The notes under the pieces: model-generated
The model's database searches: none
The model's input: only the letters and a program-made list of their open reading frames with translations
Told to the model about the DNA's origin: nothing
Shown here: positions 35,957-50,400 of the stretch, piece by piece
Numbering within the stretch: position 1 is the first letter of the stretch
Layout: each line of letters opens with the position of its first letter
NCBI RefSeq assembly: GCF_026210795.1
Contig: NC_089436.1
Span: 1,798,001 to 1,862,000 of the forward strand
Direction of reading: 5' to 3'
DNA length: 64,000 bases
Source of the DNA: Rhizophagus irregularis
Lineage: Eukaryota; Glomeromycota; Glomeromycetes; Glomerales; Glomeraceae
Position numbers and translations under genes: made by a program

Positions 35957-36194
35957 GCTTAACTAGGATCCCGAAAAATACATAAAAAGGTCACATTTGA
36001 GTTTGCTTAAAAAGAACCTAAATTTTCATGAAAATCTTGTCTTTTTTAGATAATGCTGGCCTAAATTTTATTGTCTGTTTTGATACTGGCCAGCATTATC
36101 ATAATTCCGACCCTGAAAAGTTGCTTATTTTAGGCCAAAATCTTGCCGATTATTTATGACCTCCATATGTATTTTTTGGGGTTCTGCTTAACTA
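35957..36194. mobile_element. 220-bp MITE with 9-bp target site duplication
   Basis: Element 35966-36185 has inverted ends: left GGATCCCGAAAAATACATA, right (read inward) AGAACCCCAAAAAATACATA, both followed by AGGTCA-like sequence. GCTTAACTA flanks it on both sides (35957-35965 and 36186-36194). The interior contains an ATAATGCTGGCC/GGCCAGCATTAT hairpin (about 36,051-36,102). A 9-bp duplication is typical of Mutator-like elements; no coding capacity. Confidence 0.85.
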
Positions 36195-39075
36195 TACATA
36201 CTAATTCACTATGATGCAATTCAATTTATATTAATTCCTGTACTTTTACATTATTAGTATTAGTATCTGCAGTTATTCTAACAAATAGTTTTATTTAATT
36301 TTGCAAATAGTTATATGACTTTTATTTATACTTTAACTTTGAAAAATTTTGCAAGATTAAACAATATTATAAAATAAGAAAATAAAACAAAAAATAAAAT
36401 AAAGAGTAGCTTTACGATTCATACAAGTAAAGAAATTTAAACTAAAATAAAATTAAAGAAAAGAAAAACTAAATTATTACAGAATCACATACCCTAATTT
36501 TACCTAAAGGCCAGTATAAGTCAACTATCTAGTATATATATCACAAATCCACCTGTCAGAGAGAAATCTTAAGACAAAAAGGTTGAACTGTTAAGTGGTG
36601 CAGAATCCAAGTGCAAGATTTAAAATCCATCCTGAATTATAGAAGAGAAAACCTAAGAAACCCAGAAATCTGAGAAGACTGTTACCTAAGAAGAGTGATC
36701 AATTAAAGTAGAGAAGATTTGAAAAGATGGTAAAGAAGCAGGACAAGATTTTATGATAGTAGGAGTAATCCTTTGAGAAAGTTCTTAGTGATGAAAGAAA
36801 ATTGAACAGCAAATCCAAATATTCACATAAAGATGGAAATGGAATTTATGTAATAGAGAAGTCAGAGTTGTAAAGACCACTTGCTAAGAGAAAATTTGGC
36901 TAAGAAGGAATCAAAGTAGCAGGAATAAAACTGCAAGTCAACTAAAGATAAGGGTGAGAAGGCAAAGCACTATTTCAACAGTCAAGCACAAAATAGTTTT
37001 ATTTAATATTATATAGTAAAAAAAAAAGAATTATAATAAAATTTAAATATATAAAATTATATAACTAATAAAGTTAATTAACCAATAATATTTAATATAA
37101 AATATTTATTTAAATTCAATTTTTGGCAAAATGAAAGAGGATTGATGTTAAATAAAACTATTTATTAGAATGGCTTTATTATAAAATAAATTAAAATGAA
37201 TATTTGAATTTTAAATATAAATAAAAACTTAATTGAATCTTATTTTAAATATAATTTCTTAGTTTTAAATAAAGTTCTATTATATAATATATATAATATA
37301 AATTCTAGTTGTTTATTTTTTTATAAAGTAACTATTATTCAATTCATCTTATAAAACTATTCGAATAAGCTTTATTTTATTTTTCTATAACTACTGTTTA
37401 CCAAATTATTTAGCAAATCATTAAGTGGTGCAATTAAAATACCAAATTTTAACATTTTGTTGACTACCATTATTTTCATCTTGATAAGGTGATTCCAATG
37501 AGTAATTACTAAATCAAGAAATAACTGACAACATTACAGTTATACATAAATAATTATGTAATTTAATTATGAAATACGTTTTAGATTCGTTTTTGGCCAC
37601 AGATTTACCAGTTTTAATTTCAGCTAATCCGAATTGGTGATTTTTGGTCCACATTATAACATTAAGAAATTAATCGGCGACAAATAATTGCGTGACAGAT
37701 AAAATGGGCATATTATCACGTGGTTACTCCGTTTATACGTTTTCTAAACGAAAATTAATTTATATAAATAAGAAATCATGTTTTATGCAATAAATACTTG
37801 AGCAAACTTATAATGATTTGTAAGTAAATATTGTATAATTTGTTTAATTTTAATATTATTTACCGATAATATATATCAAAAATTTTTAGTTAAGAATGGA
37901 AAAATGAAACTTTTAAAATTGTTAAAATAAACTTGACTTTATATTAACTTTTTTTAAAAAAACTTATTGATTAAAGTACTTTTTAACTATTTAATAATCA
38001 AATATATTGCTAATTTTTAATGTTATTTATATAATTATAACCCTTTAACGATTTGTACATAGAATTTGTTAGCAGATCTATGAATTTACCAATAAGAAAT
38101 AAAGTTTGGTTATTGAAAATCAATGTGCTGAATATTTCAGTCATAGGGTACAAACGCAATTTATTATTTAAAAGAAATTGATCGTCGATCGTCACAAATT
38201 CATCTCTCTGCACGAGGTCATACAGTACAAGTAAATAAAAGGTGGTAGACCTCTTTTTCACCATTAAATATAAACGTTTTTTGTGTTTTGTTATAAGATC
38301 ATATGATTTACTGCAGAATATCGTAGAAACGTTATAAATTTTTTTCCAGAAGCGCTAGGAATTGCATTGTTCCTAAAAAAGGAATAGTGCAGGTTTAGAT
38401 TTTAGTCTGATTTACCCATCCTTTAAAGAAAATATTGAATTTAATGACATAAAATTAATATATGTATTATATGTATAAATTATAAAATAAGTTGAAACTT
38501 ATTAGAAGATCGTATATTAATAAATAACAAAAATTTTAAATGAAATAACGAACCGTTTTATAATGAGAAATAAACATTTTGTTCTAATCGTTCATAATGC
38601 AGCAGGATTTAAAATTAAAATATTAACTGTAACGAGAATGGACAAATTAAGAAAAAAAAAGAGTTGATCTTATTTAATATATTCGTAAAGTTTGTATAAC
38701 ATGGTCAGTCGTGATAAAATCATTTGTTGTATTATTTAAGAAGTTGGAATTAAAATCATTTGAAGATCGGATAAAAAGATAAATAAATAAAAAATAAATA
38801 AATTTAATTTAATATACTATTATCTCTGATTTCAGACTAAAAATGGCGGCGTGGAGAAAAATCTGAATTTAACTTATAATAGCAATTAATTTCTTCAAAA
38901 ACTTTTGTTCATAAATTTTGCCTTGATCGAATCCGTGACACAACAAATCGTGTACCATGTTACTGTAACTAAATATGCAAAAGATTTTTTTTGACATCAG
39001 CATGCATAAATGATTTCTATTTAAACGTGTATAAGCAGCACAAGCATAACTTTCACCTCCACATATTAAAAGATA
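36195..39075. other. Intergenic, partly purine-skewed, upstream of the RalGAP-like gene
   Basis: 36,560-36,980 is strikingly purine-rich on the plus strand (AGAAG/AAAG/GGA words) with scattered stops, looking like a one-sidedly decayed coding repeat; no family recognised. A minus-strand 84-codon frame at 38264-38010 is less AT-rich than its flanks and could be a gene fragment, but has no known motif. The last 200 bp before 39076 are the RalGAP-like gene's 5' flank. Confidence 0.35.
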
Positions 39076-42000
39076 ATGGACGCTGACGAGAATTCGTCAA
39101 CAAAAAGCAAAGATAGTTCAACGTCGATACTGCGTAGTGTATCCATTAGAAAACCTAGGAGAGGTACATTAAGTGGTGGCGATGGTACTTCAAGTACTAC
39201 CAAAAAAATTGCAACTGCTATCAACCAGATAGTAAAAAGACGTGCTTCAGTTTCAACTCCGAGTCAACCAAAAGATTTGGCTGGAATAAGTATACCCCGT
39301 CCTGAAATATTAACCCGAAACACACCACAAGCAAGCCCTAGTACTTCACAGCATTTACAAACACAAGTACACAAGTCACAACAAATACAGCAACAACAGG
39401 TTCAACAACAAGATCAAGAACAACGACAGTCACAAGGAATTATTAATATAATAAGAAATAAACCACCTCGCCCACTTAGTTCGCATAGTACCCATAATAT
39501 ATCAGTATCACCTACACATCCTTCTTTTCCGTTATCTGTTACTAATGAAGAAGACTCTTCTGTAGTTAAGTCTATTGATGTTATTAGTGAATCAACTAAT
39601 AATAGTGATAAGCCTCCTTCACAAAGGAAAATGAATTCATCGTTATTTACAAGAGATAATAAGAATGTACCTAAAGATGATCGAATGGAAAAATTGCTTA
39701 AGAAAGCAAAAAACTTTCTAGATCATAAACAAAGGTCAAAAGCAAGAATTACTTCTTTATGGAATTTTATCGGTGAGTACATCTTAAGATGGACTTTATT
39801 TTTATTTATTGTTTTAATATATACTAATTGTTAGACTTCTATTTCAACAGTTACTTTTATTTAATTCTAATTATTTAATAATTTTTTTTGTAACTTCTTT
39901 TTTAAATAATGTAAATTAAGATGTTACGAATGAATTGGATCAAGCTCAATTCTTTCAACAACATGCTGAAGATGTTTTCGATGTACTTTACAAGTCATTT
40001 ATGGGCCAAGTCGATAAAATAAAACGTGAGAAAAAATTTATTGTTTGAATTATAAAAAGGCTTTAAGAAATTTATTTTAGAAAATTGTATTTACAGAAAA
40101 ATCGGAACGTCCAATGTCATTTTCATCAAAAGAATTTTTAAATATAAATAAGACGCTACTTTTATTACGAAAAGTCTTCTTATTTTTACCAGATCGAATA
40201 AGGAGTGGATGGCAGCGTGGAAAAATAGGTATTTTAGCGATTTTATCAATTTTATAATTATCTGAAAGTTTGCAAAATATTAATTTATTTTAATGAATTT
40301 TAAAAGCTGAAATGTTAAAGCATCTTCTCGATCATGGAAACCATCATCGAGTTCGAATACAAGGATTTCAACTTTTGCTATTATGGATCAACGATCAAAC
40401 AATAGAACTTACAGAATGTGTGAATTTATATGCAAATGCTATTTCTTTGGATTTATTCCTTCATGATCAAATAAGAATTGGTAGTGATGATTATCAAGTG
40501 AAAGAAAGTACGTGGAGGAAATTTAATAGGCCTATTTCGTTTGGACAAATATCAATTAAAGGCAAGTATAATAGGAGAACGTTAATATATTATGTTTGCT
40601 TTCGTTCTAAGATTAAGTAACTAAACCTACTAACTTACAGCTGATGATAGAGGTCCTTTGTTCCCAAATCCTCATCCACCAACATTTCATGATATATTAC
40701 AATTGATTCAGATGGATCTTGGTAGTCTTGTTAAACTAGCTCATGTTGCAGCAGGTTCAACTCCTCCTCCAGAAAATTATGAATTTCCTGTTAATGAAAA
40801 TATTGAACCAGATAATGGAATAGCTATTGGAATGGGAATTGATGCCGCGTTCGCTGCAGCAAAATTTCATTTTGAACTTACAAAAAAACAATATTTAGTA
40901 AAATTATTTCCTCAATGTGCAAAGAAACTTTACTTAATACCTGAAAATCAAGGCAATATTATGAGTCTCTTTTAAAATGTTGAATTAATTATTTATTATT
41001 TATTTTTACTGACATGTTTATATTTCATAAAGAAATTGGATTTCAAAAATGTCCGCCCTCAATACTGCGTGCATTTATTACGTTCTTGATACATCATTGT
41101 CTTGATAACAATGAGGCTATTTCCGATGCAATATCCTCGCATCCCTCACCCGCTACACCGATATTAAAGTCGATTGTATTAGGTGCAGAAAATCGAGAAT
41201 TCGCTCATGAAATTGTAAGACAAGCTCTTATGCTACCAGCTGGCAGTCCGCTGTATAAAGATATAGTTAGAGGTGCTGTTCATATTGTGGGAATTTGGAT
41301 ATTAAGTGGGGTTAGTATTGTGACATTTTCGACTTAAAAAACATATTTTTCCAAATTTGCTCTTCGTAAATTTTAGAATTTGTGATTAGAATTCAGTTTT
41401 AGTTGTTATATTGTTTGTGAATTGATATCATAGGAAGAAGAGAGACCGGTTTTTCTTCGTAAATCACCGTCTTCTCCTCAACCGTCACATTCTGCATATT
41501 CTTCGTTCTCTTCTTCTATCTTTGCATCTTCATCTTACACGTCGTTGCCATCACCAGAATATCAAAGCGAGCCATCATTTTCACCAGCTACTACTCCGTC
41601 AACTGTTTCTTTCAACTCAACGTATGCTAATGCGAATGTTTACCTTCGCAGATATATTGTATTATTAACACTCGTTTTTGAAGATCATTCTTTATTAACA
41701 AATGATGGTGGAATGGTAAATGTTGAGGTAGAAGCACAAGTTTCTATTTACCGAGATGTGCTAGCATTGTATCGCTCAATAATGGCGGAGGGCCCTATCG
41801 AATTAGAACCAGCTACATGGTAAACTATAAGATTAATGATTCTTTCTCTCTCTCTTTTTAATATAATGTAAAAATATTTAGCTAATTTGATCTTAAAATT
41901 AAGGGAAACGTTGCTTTCTTCTCTTCTGGACATACAAGAGAGGATTATGAATCAATCTAACAAATATGTACTAATATCTTCAGTTACGTTGGCTGATGAT

Positions 42001-45000
42001 CTTGCAGATTATTTAGTTGAAGTATGTGATTTTAAGTGTTTTAGAATTCATATTAAGAATCCAAAATTTATGTCGGAACTATTTATTTTAATAGACAGTA
42101 TTATATGCATTTGCTCGATCAAAAGTTCAACAACCAGAATTATGGCGTTCATTAACAAACCGAATGAGCATTAGTTTGAGATGGTCGCAAACTGTTTCAC
42201 AATGGGCGGTTAGTTGCTGATAATTTCAATTATATTTATGTATGTGAATTTTATCGCTAAATCCTAAATTTTATTTTTCAGAAAATTATGTTAAGAATGA
42301 CAAAGGTACTATCCAAGAATATTTATCATGTAGACCTCGATGCTGTTGAATTAAATCGTCGTATTTCGACAACTCCAGAGAGACATTTCCATAGACGACG
42401 TCCTTCAAAAAATCGCACCCGACATTTGTCTTTACGCGGTGCATATCGACATAAATCCTCAGGCAGTAATTCATCGCGTGAGGAAATAATGGGAACTGAT
42501 TTCTCAGTTTCTATTAAGAATGTAAATGAGAGCCGAAAATCAGGTCGCAGACCAATGAGTATCCATCAAGACATTGGCTCATTTGAATCAAAATCGCAAA
42601 CACTATTATTAAATATTGGGACAACAGTGTTCAGTGGTGGATCATCCATACATTCTGAAAGCATTGCATCTGATGATGAAGACCAAGGCGACGATGATGA
42701 TTACTTTGATGCCAGTAGTGAGGTTGCTGCGGACGACGCAGCAGAAGTGAAGGTAATCATTCTAAATTGAATTTTTCATTGTTGAACTTTGATTAATCAA
42801 TGTATATTTTCTTACGTTAGTCGAATCGAACATCATCATCATCAGTGTTTTTTGCTCAACCTAATTTTAGCGGGGATAAGCTTTCAGTATCATTGGCTAA
42901 CTTTAGGTGCCCAGATTTTATTCACATTGAGGCGTTATCATGGAGTACAGAAAATGCTCTGTTAGTATGGAAGAATTTACTTACTGCATTAGGCAATTTA
43001 AATTACATTCAGGTAAAAAATGAAGTTATACATATTTATACATTTTAAGAAAAAAAAGATTAATTTAATTTTCATTAGATCTCACCTAATCACGCCGAAG
43101 CAATAAAATGTATTGTTGATATCGTGGATATGCTTAGTTTGGTAAGTCTTTTACTGTTAAAATTTGAATCTAAGTAAATTTAAAGATTAATTTATTTATA
43201 ATAGGTTCGGAATCACCAATATGGAAGATTTTCATCGCCTTTTCTCTTCGATTTTTCACCCTGGCTATTTGAAGCTTGCAATTTACCTTTGTAAGAGAAT
43301 TATAATTATTAATATGTTGTTACGAATTTACAAACAAGGCTATTAATTATTGTAACTATCTAACAGAGCATTCGCACCAGGACGTGCATTAGCATATGCT
43401 GGATTATGCAAAATAATGTCATGTCCTCATGAAAAATTTGATGAGGAATATTATCCTCATTTTTATCGTGCTCTGTTAAAAGGGCTATCAGATCAAGATT
43501 CTTCAATAATCCTTGCAATTATTAATAATTCAACAAAGCTCTTTTCTCAAAACCTTCCTGGTTGTAATATTCTTTATTATAGCTTTATTGAGACAATTCG
43601 GAATTTGTTATCCAAACATGATTATAATAGTAATACTTCGGAGATTACAATACATAATTCTATTACTATACTATGTTCATTAATTTGTATTGTGAATCAG
43701 TTGCCTTCTCTTCAGGTTCCAGACATACCTTATAAGAATTTAGCCCAGATGAATGTGGAAGATTTAAATGAATTAAAATTTAGTAAATTAGATAGTATAA
43801 AGTATTCAGAGGTAAGTTGATCTCTAAAGAGATGACAAACATAGATCCGAAACTTATAATTTCTTTATAGTTAAGGTTAATGTTGCAAGAAACTTTATTG
43901 AGTGCACTTTCAAATGAAGAGACGATTAGCAATTATGAAACACATAATATGCTGTTATATGGATTGTGTACTCTCGCATTTGATGAACTTACGGCAACTC
44001 CTTGGTAGGTATATAATAATGTATAAATTTATAGCATTTATGATGAAATTATTTATAACTTAACTTTTTTTATGAATACATGTATATAAGGCCAGACAAA
44101 ACAATTATTAAAAGTTGTCTCCAGGCTTTATTGGAACAGTTATATTGGAGTCATTTACCAGTTGTTACTGTTGCTGCAGATTGCTTAATAACTTTTGCTC
44201 ATAATTCTTCGTTATGGAGTGATAATGATAGTGTATGTCATTTATTTATAATAATACAATTAATTAAATACTTTGTATTAATAAATATTTTTTATTTGTT
44301 TTCAAGGTATTTTTCATGATTATACAAGATGTATTTGGACATTTAATTGGATCATTGAATGAACATCTTGCATTACAAAAAGCATCACATAAAAACGGAA
44401 GAGGTGAGGAAATTTAATTTTTGGTTTGTATCTTTTTTTTTTTTAAAAAAAAATTATATTAACTTTCGATTCTTACTTGACTTAGGATTTATAATAGCCA
44501 AAATATTTTATTGTCTACTCGATTGGCTTATGATAATTCCTTCGAATCTCTTTACAGACACAGAATTATGCCAACTAGTATTTGATGCGATCGAGATGGC
44601 TTTTGAACTTTCAAATGTAAGTAACTATAACATTATTTGTTTATAAACATAAGTACTGATAGTATTAATTTAATACAATAGCTAGAATTAAATAAAATTC
44701 CGAAAAAAAAATATCCAATGTCGTTTTATAAGAATAAGGGAAAACATTTAAATAATGAATTTCCGGTAAAATTTAAAAAAGCAGAGAGAAAGGTATCATT
44801 GGATAATGTATTTGAACATGATCATAGTATTAATGTTGGATTTGATAACTCTGCTGAAGATGTAAATTTCGTCAAGGTAACTACTATTCATATCTCTTAA
44901 ACACATGTAACGTTTGAAGTTTCAATTTATGATTATAACACGGAAACACTCCACTTATTAAATTTCTTTTAATAGGAAATTGCAGAATTTGTTTTATTAC

Positions 45001-47040
45001 ATTTAACGCATCACTTAGACAATTTTTCACCAATTCATGGGCCTGCTATGATGCATAGGTATATTAAACAAAATGTTATAGTATTCTTACCGTAAGTCTA
45101 AATTTATTTATCCTTTAATTTAGCACATTGGTGGGACCTATGGGAGCTGATACAAAAGATGATGAGGCTTCAAATAATTATCATTATTTTTCATTTAACG
45201 ATACAACAATAATAACATTAGTTGAAATGCCAGGAAAAGATTCATCAGGTAATAAAATAATAAAAATTTTCTCTTAATTAATTAATAATTATTAAATAAT
45301 AAATAAAAATTTTATTGTTTTAGTATCACGAATGATAATTCGAGATTTTACAGGAAAATATTCTTGGGATTCTAAATTATTTTATGAAAATATGCACTCC
45401 ACCGAAAATAATTTAATAAAATCTAATAACATGATATGTGAAAATATGATGTTTAGATCAGACATTAAAGTGGAATCTAATTCTTCCTTGTAAGTATATT
45501 AAAACTTATATTTAATCTTCTTTATCATGTCGAATTGATAAATAATTGTTTCGAAAAAAATCTAGTGATTCGTTCGAAGATGAAAACGGATTGCCCCAAA
45601 ATTGTCGATCTGACCAAGTTAATATGTTGGATAATTTACTTCAACAGTAAGAAAACTCTTATTTATATTTGCCCCCTTTTTTTTTAAAAAAAAAGTATTA
45701 ATTTCTGGTTCTGTTATGAAAAAGTATTGATGAACAAACGTCATCTGCAACATTGAATCAAACATACCCGCCAAGTTCAACATCAGGTGATTTATTGTTG
45801 CTTGAAAAAGAATTAGATCGTCATGTTCAAGAAGAAATTCTTTATGATAAGGCTATAAACACTCAAGCGTAAGTTCAGCCAAACAATATTTCTTCAATTG
45901 CTTTAAAATTCTAATAACTTTCATTTTTATCTAGACAATCTTGGTACGACACTGTTGTTTCAGTAAGAAATAATACATTACGAGACGATAACAAAAGTTT
46001 TAATAGTCTATCGAGAAGTCCATTATATTCGCGATCAACATCACATTCATCACTTGGGGCAGATTTTTCATTATCAAAGTCATTTTTACCAGTTTTACCA
46101 CCAGTAGCTGAAAAACCTTCAGAAACATATCAACAATGTAGATTATTTTTAAGTCATTTTGGGTGGTTAACACCAGAATCATTAAATGATGGTACAATAT
46201 GTGTATTAAATAAAGGAAGTACATTATTTAGAGATATAAGATTATTAGACAAAAAACATGCAAGAGAAGTATTTAAATTTGCTTTATTATATGTTGCGCC
46301 TGGACAAGATGATGAACAAAGTATTTTACACAATACAAGTGGAAGTGAAAAATATAATGAGTTTGTACAGAGTCTTGGGTGGGAAATTGATTTAACTACA
46401 CATCCTGGATATCTTGGCGGATTAGAAAGAAATTGTTCAAATGGGTTAACTGCCGTTTATTATTGCACTTCAACCATCGAAGTAATATTTCATGATGCAA
46501 CCAAAATGCCAACTGATCCAAATGATCCAAAACAATTAAGAAAAGTAAGTATTTCAATTCCTTTATTATAAAAGTAGCTAGTTCTTTAATTTAATATGTT
46601 TCCTTTCTCATTTCTTTTAGAAACGACATATTGGAAATGATCATGTACATATCGTATGGAATGAAAATCGTAGAGATTATCGTAAAAGTACAATAGGAGG
46701 AGATTTTGGTAATGTACAAATAGTAATATCACCATTACCCAATGAATTATATAGCGTGGATATATATAGAGATTCAAAAATACCACCGTTTGGACCTTTA
46801 TTGCATGGTATGGTAATATCACGTAATGTATTAGGGCCATTGGTTAGAATGACAGCAATACAAGCATTTAGAAACAGTTTGCATAATATTAATAGTATTA
46901 ATTCAACTATTTATCAACATTCTTATATGGAAAGGGCTGCTGATATTCAAATGATTATGAGTAAATATAAAAATAATAATTGTAGCACCTTTGAAGCTTT
47001 TATGTCAAAAATTTTTTTTAGTGAAGATTTAACTGTATAA
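39076..47040 (+). CDS. RalGAP alpha-subunit-like GTPase-activating protein
   Basis: A single gene of about 26 exons, roughly 1,950 residues in total, close to the size of animal RalGAP-alpha. Exon 1 (39076-39772) encodes a Ser/Gln-rich leader; exons 2-4 encode DVLYKSFMGQVDKIK, LLLLRKVFLFLPDRI and MLKHLLDHGNHHRVRIQGFQL, conserved N-terminal alpha-helical blocks of the family. Long helical central parts follow, with Ser-rich and acidic inserts (about 42,300-42,750). The last two exons (about 45,936-46,543 and 46,621-47,040) form the Rap-GAP domain: QCRLFLSHFGWLTPE, FKFALLYVAPGQDDE, and RHIGNDHVHIVWNE, in which the Asn after Gly is the catalytic Asn thumb of RapGAP, tuberin and RalGAP proteins. 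It should stimulate GTP hydrolysis on Ral/Rheb-like small GTPases, with effects on exocytosis and TOR signalling. Its beta partner is not in this window. First Met chosen because no upstream in-frame exon was evident. Confidence 0.85.
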
Positions 47041-47491
47041 TAATAATTTTCTTAATTTTCTTTGAGATTTTAATTTACATTATATGAAAATTTGAAAAAG
47101 TGATATTTTTTAAATTACATTTACTATATATAATAAATAATTTTTTAGCTTATTTTTAGCTTATTTACTTTTTAATTCTGATTTTTCCAAAAAAAAAATG
47201 CAATAAAACAATAATGAATTATTAATTATAATAAAAGCATTTTATACCTATATTTTTTTTCAATTTATTAGATGTTTAATTAGTAACTAAAAACTAATTA
47301 AAAATATTTAATATAATTTAATATATACTTTATTGGATCAGAATTATTAAACTAATTATTACAAATTAAAATAAAAAATATTTTTATTTTATTTTATTTA
47401 AACTTCTACTACTTTAATTTTTAATTCTATTTTTTTTTTGATTATTATTTTTATATTATTATTATTATTTTCATTATTACCACCCAAATAT
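47041..47491. other. Convergent 3' intergenic spacer
   Basis: AT-rich spacer between the 3' ends of the RalGAP-like (+) and COG2 (-) genes. A possible alternative COG2 C-terminal tail in another frame (VYLIYKYLGGNNEN, stop near 47,403, minus) lies here. Confidence 0.45.
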
Positions 47492-50400
47492 TTATAAATT
47501 AAATATACCTAATAAAAAAAAAATAAAAAGATTAATAAAACAATAATTATAACTATAAATTATTTATAATGTTTTGAATTTGATTCTATATTTTTAAATT
47601 AAAAATTATAAATTAATATGAATTAAAAAAACAAAATTTTTTTTACCAATATTAAAAACGTACTTACAGTTTAACAACTTTATACAAATCACTTTATAAT
47701 AAATAATAATTATATATCTATGAAAATGGTTATGATTTTTGAATTGATTCTGTAACAAAGTTATAGTTTTAATTAATATAAATCAAAAAGAAAAAAAATT
47801 TCTTACAATATTTAGAAAAACAAGCTTACCATATGGTTCAACAACTTTATACAAGTCAATATATCCTTTTAGCTCTTTAATATCAATTCCAATATTAGTT
47901 AACTAGAAAAAAATAATAACTACGTTAATTAAATCAACTTAACAATATATTGTCAAAATTTTATTATTGTATAAACCTCTTTTCCAAATTTCTTTACATC
48001 CAATAAGTATTGTAATCGAATTTTATCTTCATCACTCATAACAGTAGAATCTTCTACTCCATTATCGCCTGAATCAGAAAACAAAGAAACAAGACCTCCT
48101 CTCGTTGTTTGTCCTTTTTTTAATCTTTTCATTTTCATAATTTTTGAACTCTCCTCAGTTTTTTTCAAATTTGTAAGATACTCATATAATATTGTATAAT
48201 ATCTAATGTACAATAATTTATTAGTTTATAAAGTAAAATATTGTGTAAAAGAAAAAAATCAAATTATTTACCTTACTGCAACAGCATCCCCCACTATAGA
48301 GCTCCACTCTTTTCGTCTTTTATCACTTAAGTATAGTTTATTAGAATCATAAAATGCAGCTAATGGTTTCATAATATGCGGAACAAAGTAAGAAGATTCC
48401 GTAGGTGGTTTTGTATTAGGTTGTCGATATTGTGTTATAATACTACGAACATGTCGTAATGCTTCTGTACACCTCTTTGTAAGAATTGTTGAGATCTTTT
48501 GACTTAAATCCGGTAAATCAGATTGCAAAGAAGAAAGTGAATTTGAAATACTCTCTATTATAAAAAAATACTATTTAGTTTTGTTGTAATAGATAAGAAA
48601 GGGAATCAAATTATAATTTACCTTCAATTATGGGTTGATTTATCATGGACTCGGGCAATTTGATTATAATATGTTCACGATATATCTCTTTAATCTTTAC
48701 CATAAAATAATTATTAATAATTTCAAACTTCTAATTTCTAAATACATTTAACTCTTCATAAGACCATGTTTACCTTAGTAGTTATATTCTCAACATCATG
48801 TGACACTATAACCAAATTTCTTAATACTTGTTCATCTGATGCATCATTATTTGGTGAGCTTTGCACTGGGCTCCCAGATCTTCTATTTCCAGATCCGCTA
48901 GATGGTCTTAATGCTGGTGAATTCATCTATATTTGATAAATAATGAATTAAAATAAAAAAGTCATAATATTAGAAATAAGTTAAATACTTACTAATTTAT
49001 CATGAACATGATTATTTGTTTCAACTAACTCCGTTAACGTTGATGTAAGCCACTTCTTATATCTTTCTATTAACTGTGCAAAAAATGAGTATTATATATT
49101 ATAATAGTAAATTCCTTAAATCATTCTAAATACAATGTTTACCTGTAAGGTTAATTTCCAGAACCTATGTGAAAGTCCATATATGAATACTTCTTCAGAC
49201 CAACATCTTTCTATTGCCAATATAGTGGATTTACTAGCCGGTAATTTTAAGGACGTTGGATCTAATATTATCATCATAATTTATTAAATATATTATAAAA
49301 TTTAAAAATATAAATGAAAAGTAATATATTGCTTATTTACATTGTGTGTCATTATTGCTGTTATCTATTGACAATACATTTAGTGCTAGAGTTCCCTCGA
49401 TTTGATTTGAAATCTCCTTGAACCTTTGGATTAAAGGAGATAACTATTTAGTAAACTCAAATTAGGGGGAAAAAAATGAAACATCAAAATAAACCAAATT
49501 TTTCATCCACAAACCTCAAAAAACTCACCGTAATTGAAAATATACTGATAACTGCCATCTTTTCATAAATTCCATGTACGTAGAATGATTTCTCAAATAT
49601 AATAAAGATTTCTTAGAATAACATATATTTTCAATACTTGAAACAAAATTCATTGATATTGAATAATTCTATATTTGAATAATGAATAAATTTAGTATTA
49701 TAAGAAAATAAATTTTTTTGCTAGAAAAATTACCTTATGAAACATATTTGGATTTCCAAGATTAAATATAAATGATATCCTTTTATTCACTGCATCTACA
49801 ACTTCAGTCCATATAGAATTCACCAAAATTTCAAAACTAGTTCCCCTTAAAACCTTTCTTGTGATTTCAAGCAGAATGTTACAATCATTATTAATAAATT
49901 GCAATATCTTAGTATACATAAGAGCTAAAGAATCTTTTGAATAAGATGCCATCATACGAGGTTTCATTGATTTTCCAGCAGATGAACGTGATGCAATTAC
50001 AATAGAGGGTGCAATTTGTTGTGGATTTTCAAGTACAGACTGCTTAACTGTCTAAGTCGATAAAAAGAATAAATAATAATATTATAGCTTATAGTAAAAA
50101 AAAGGAATTAAAAATAATATATACCTCTTGAATAAAAGGGGCAACCAACTCTTCTCTAATCACTTCCTCTGCGGACATTGTTTGGTCAATCAAAGCATAA
50201 GTTCTAAGAATTTGAGTTAATGTCTCCTTGGACGCATTTGATTGATCCTTTATAGTCTGCAAAGCTGATCGAAGCGCTGAAGAAAGATTTGTACGAAGAG
50301 TATTTTTGATCCTTGTAATCCTCTAAAATAATTTTTTTTTTTTAATAAAATTTAAAAAAAAAATGATAAATATAAATTCCTTACATACCCAATCAATATT

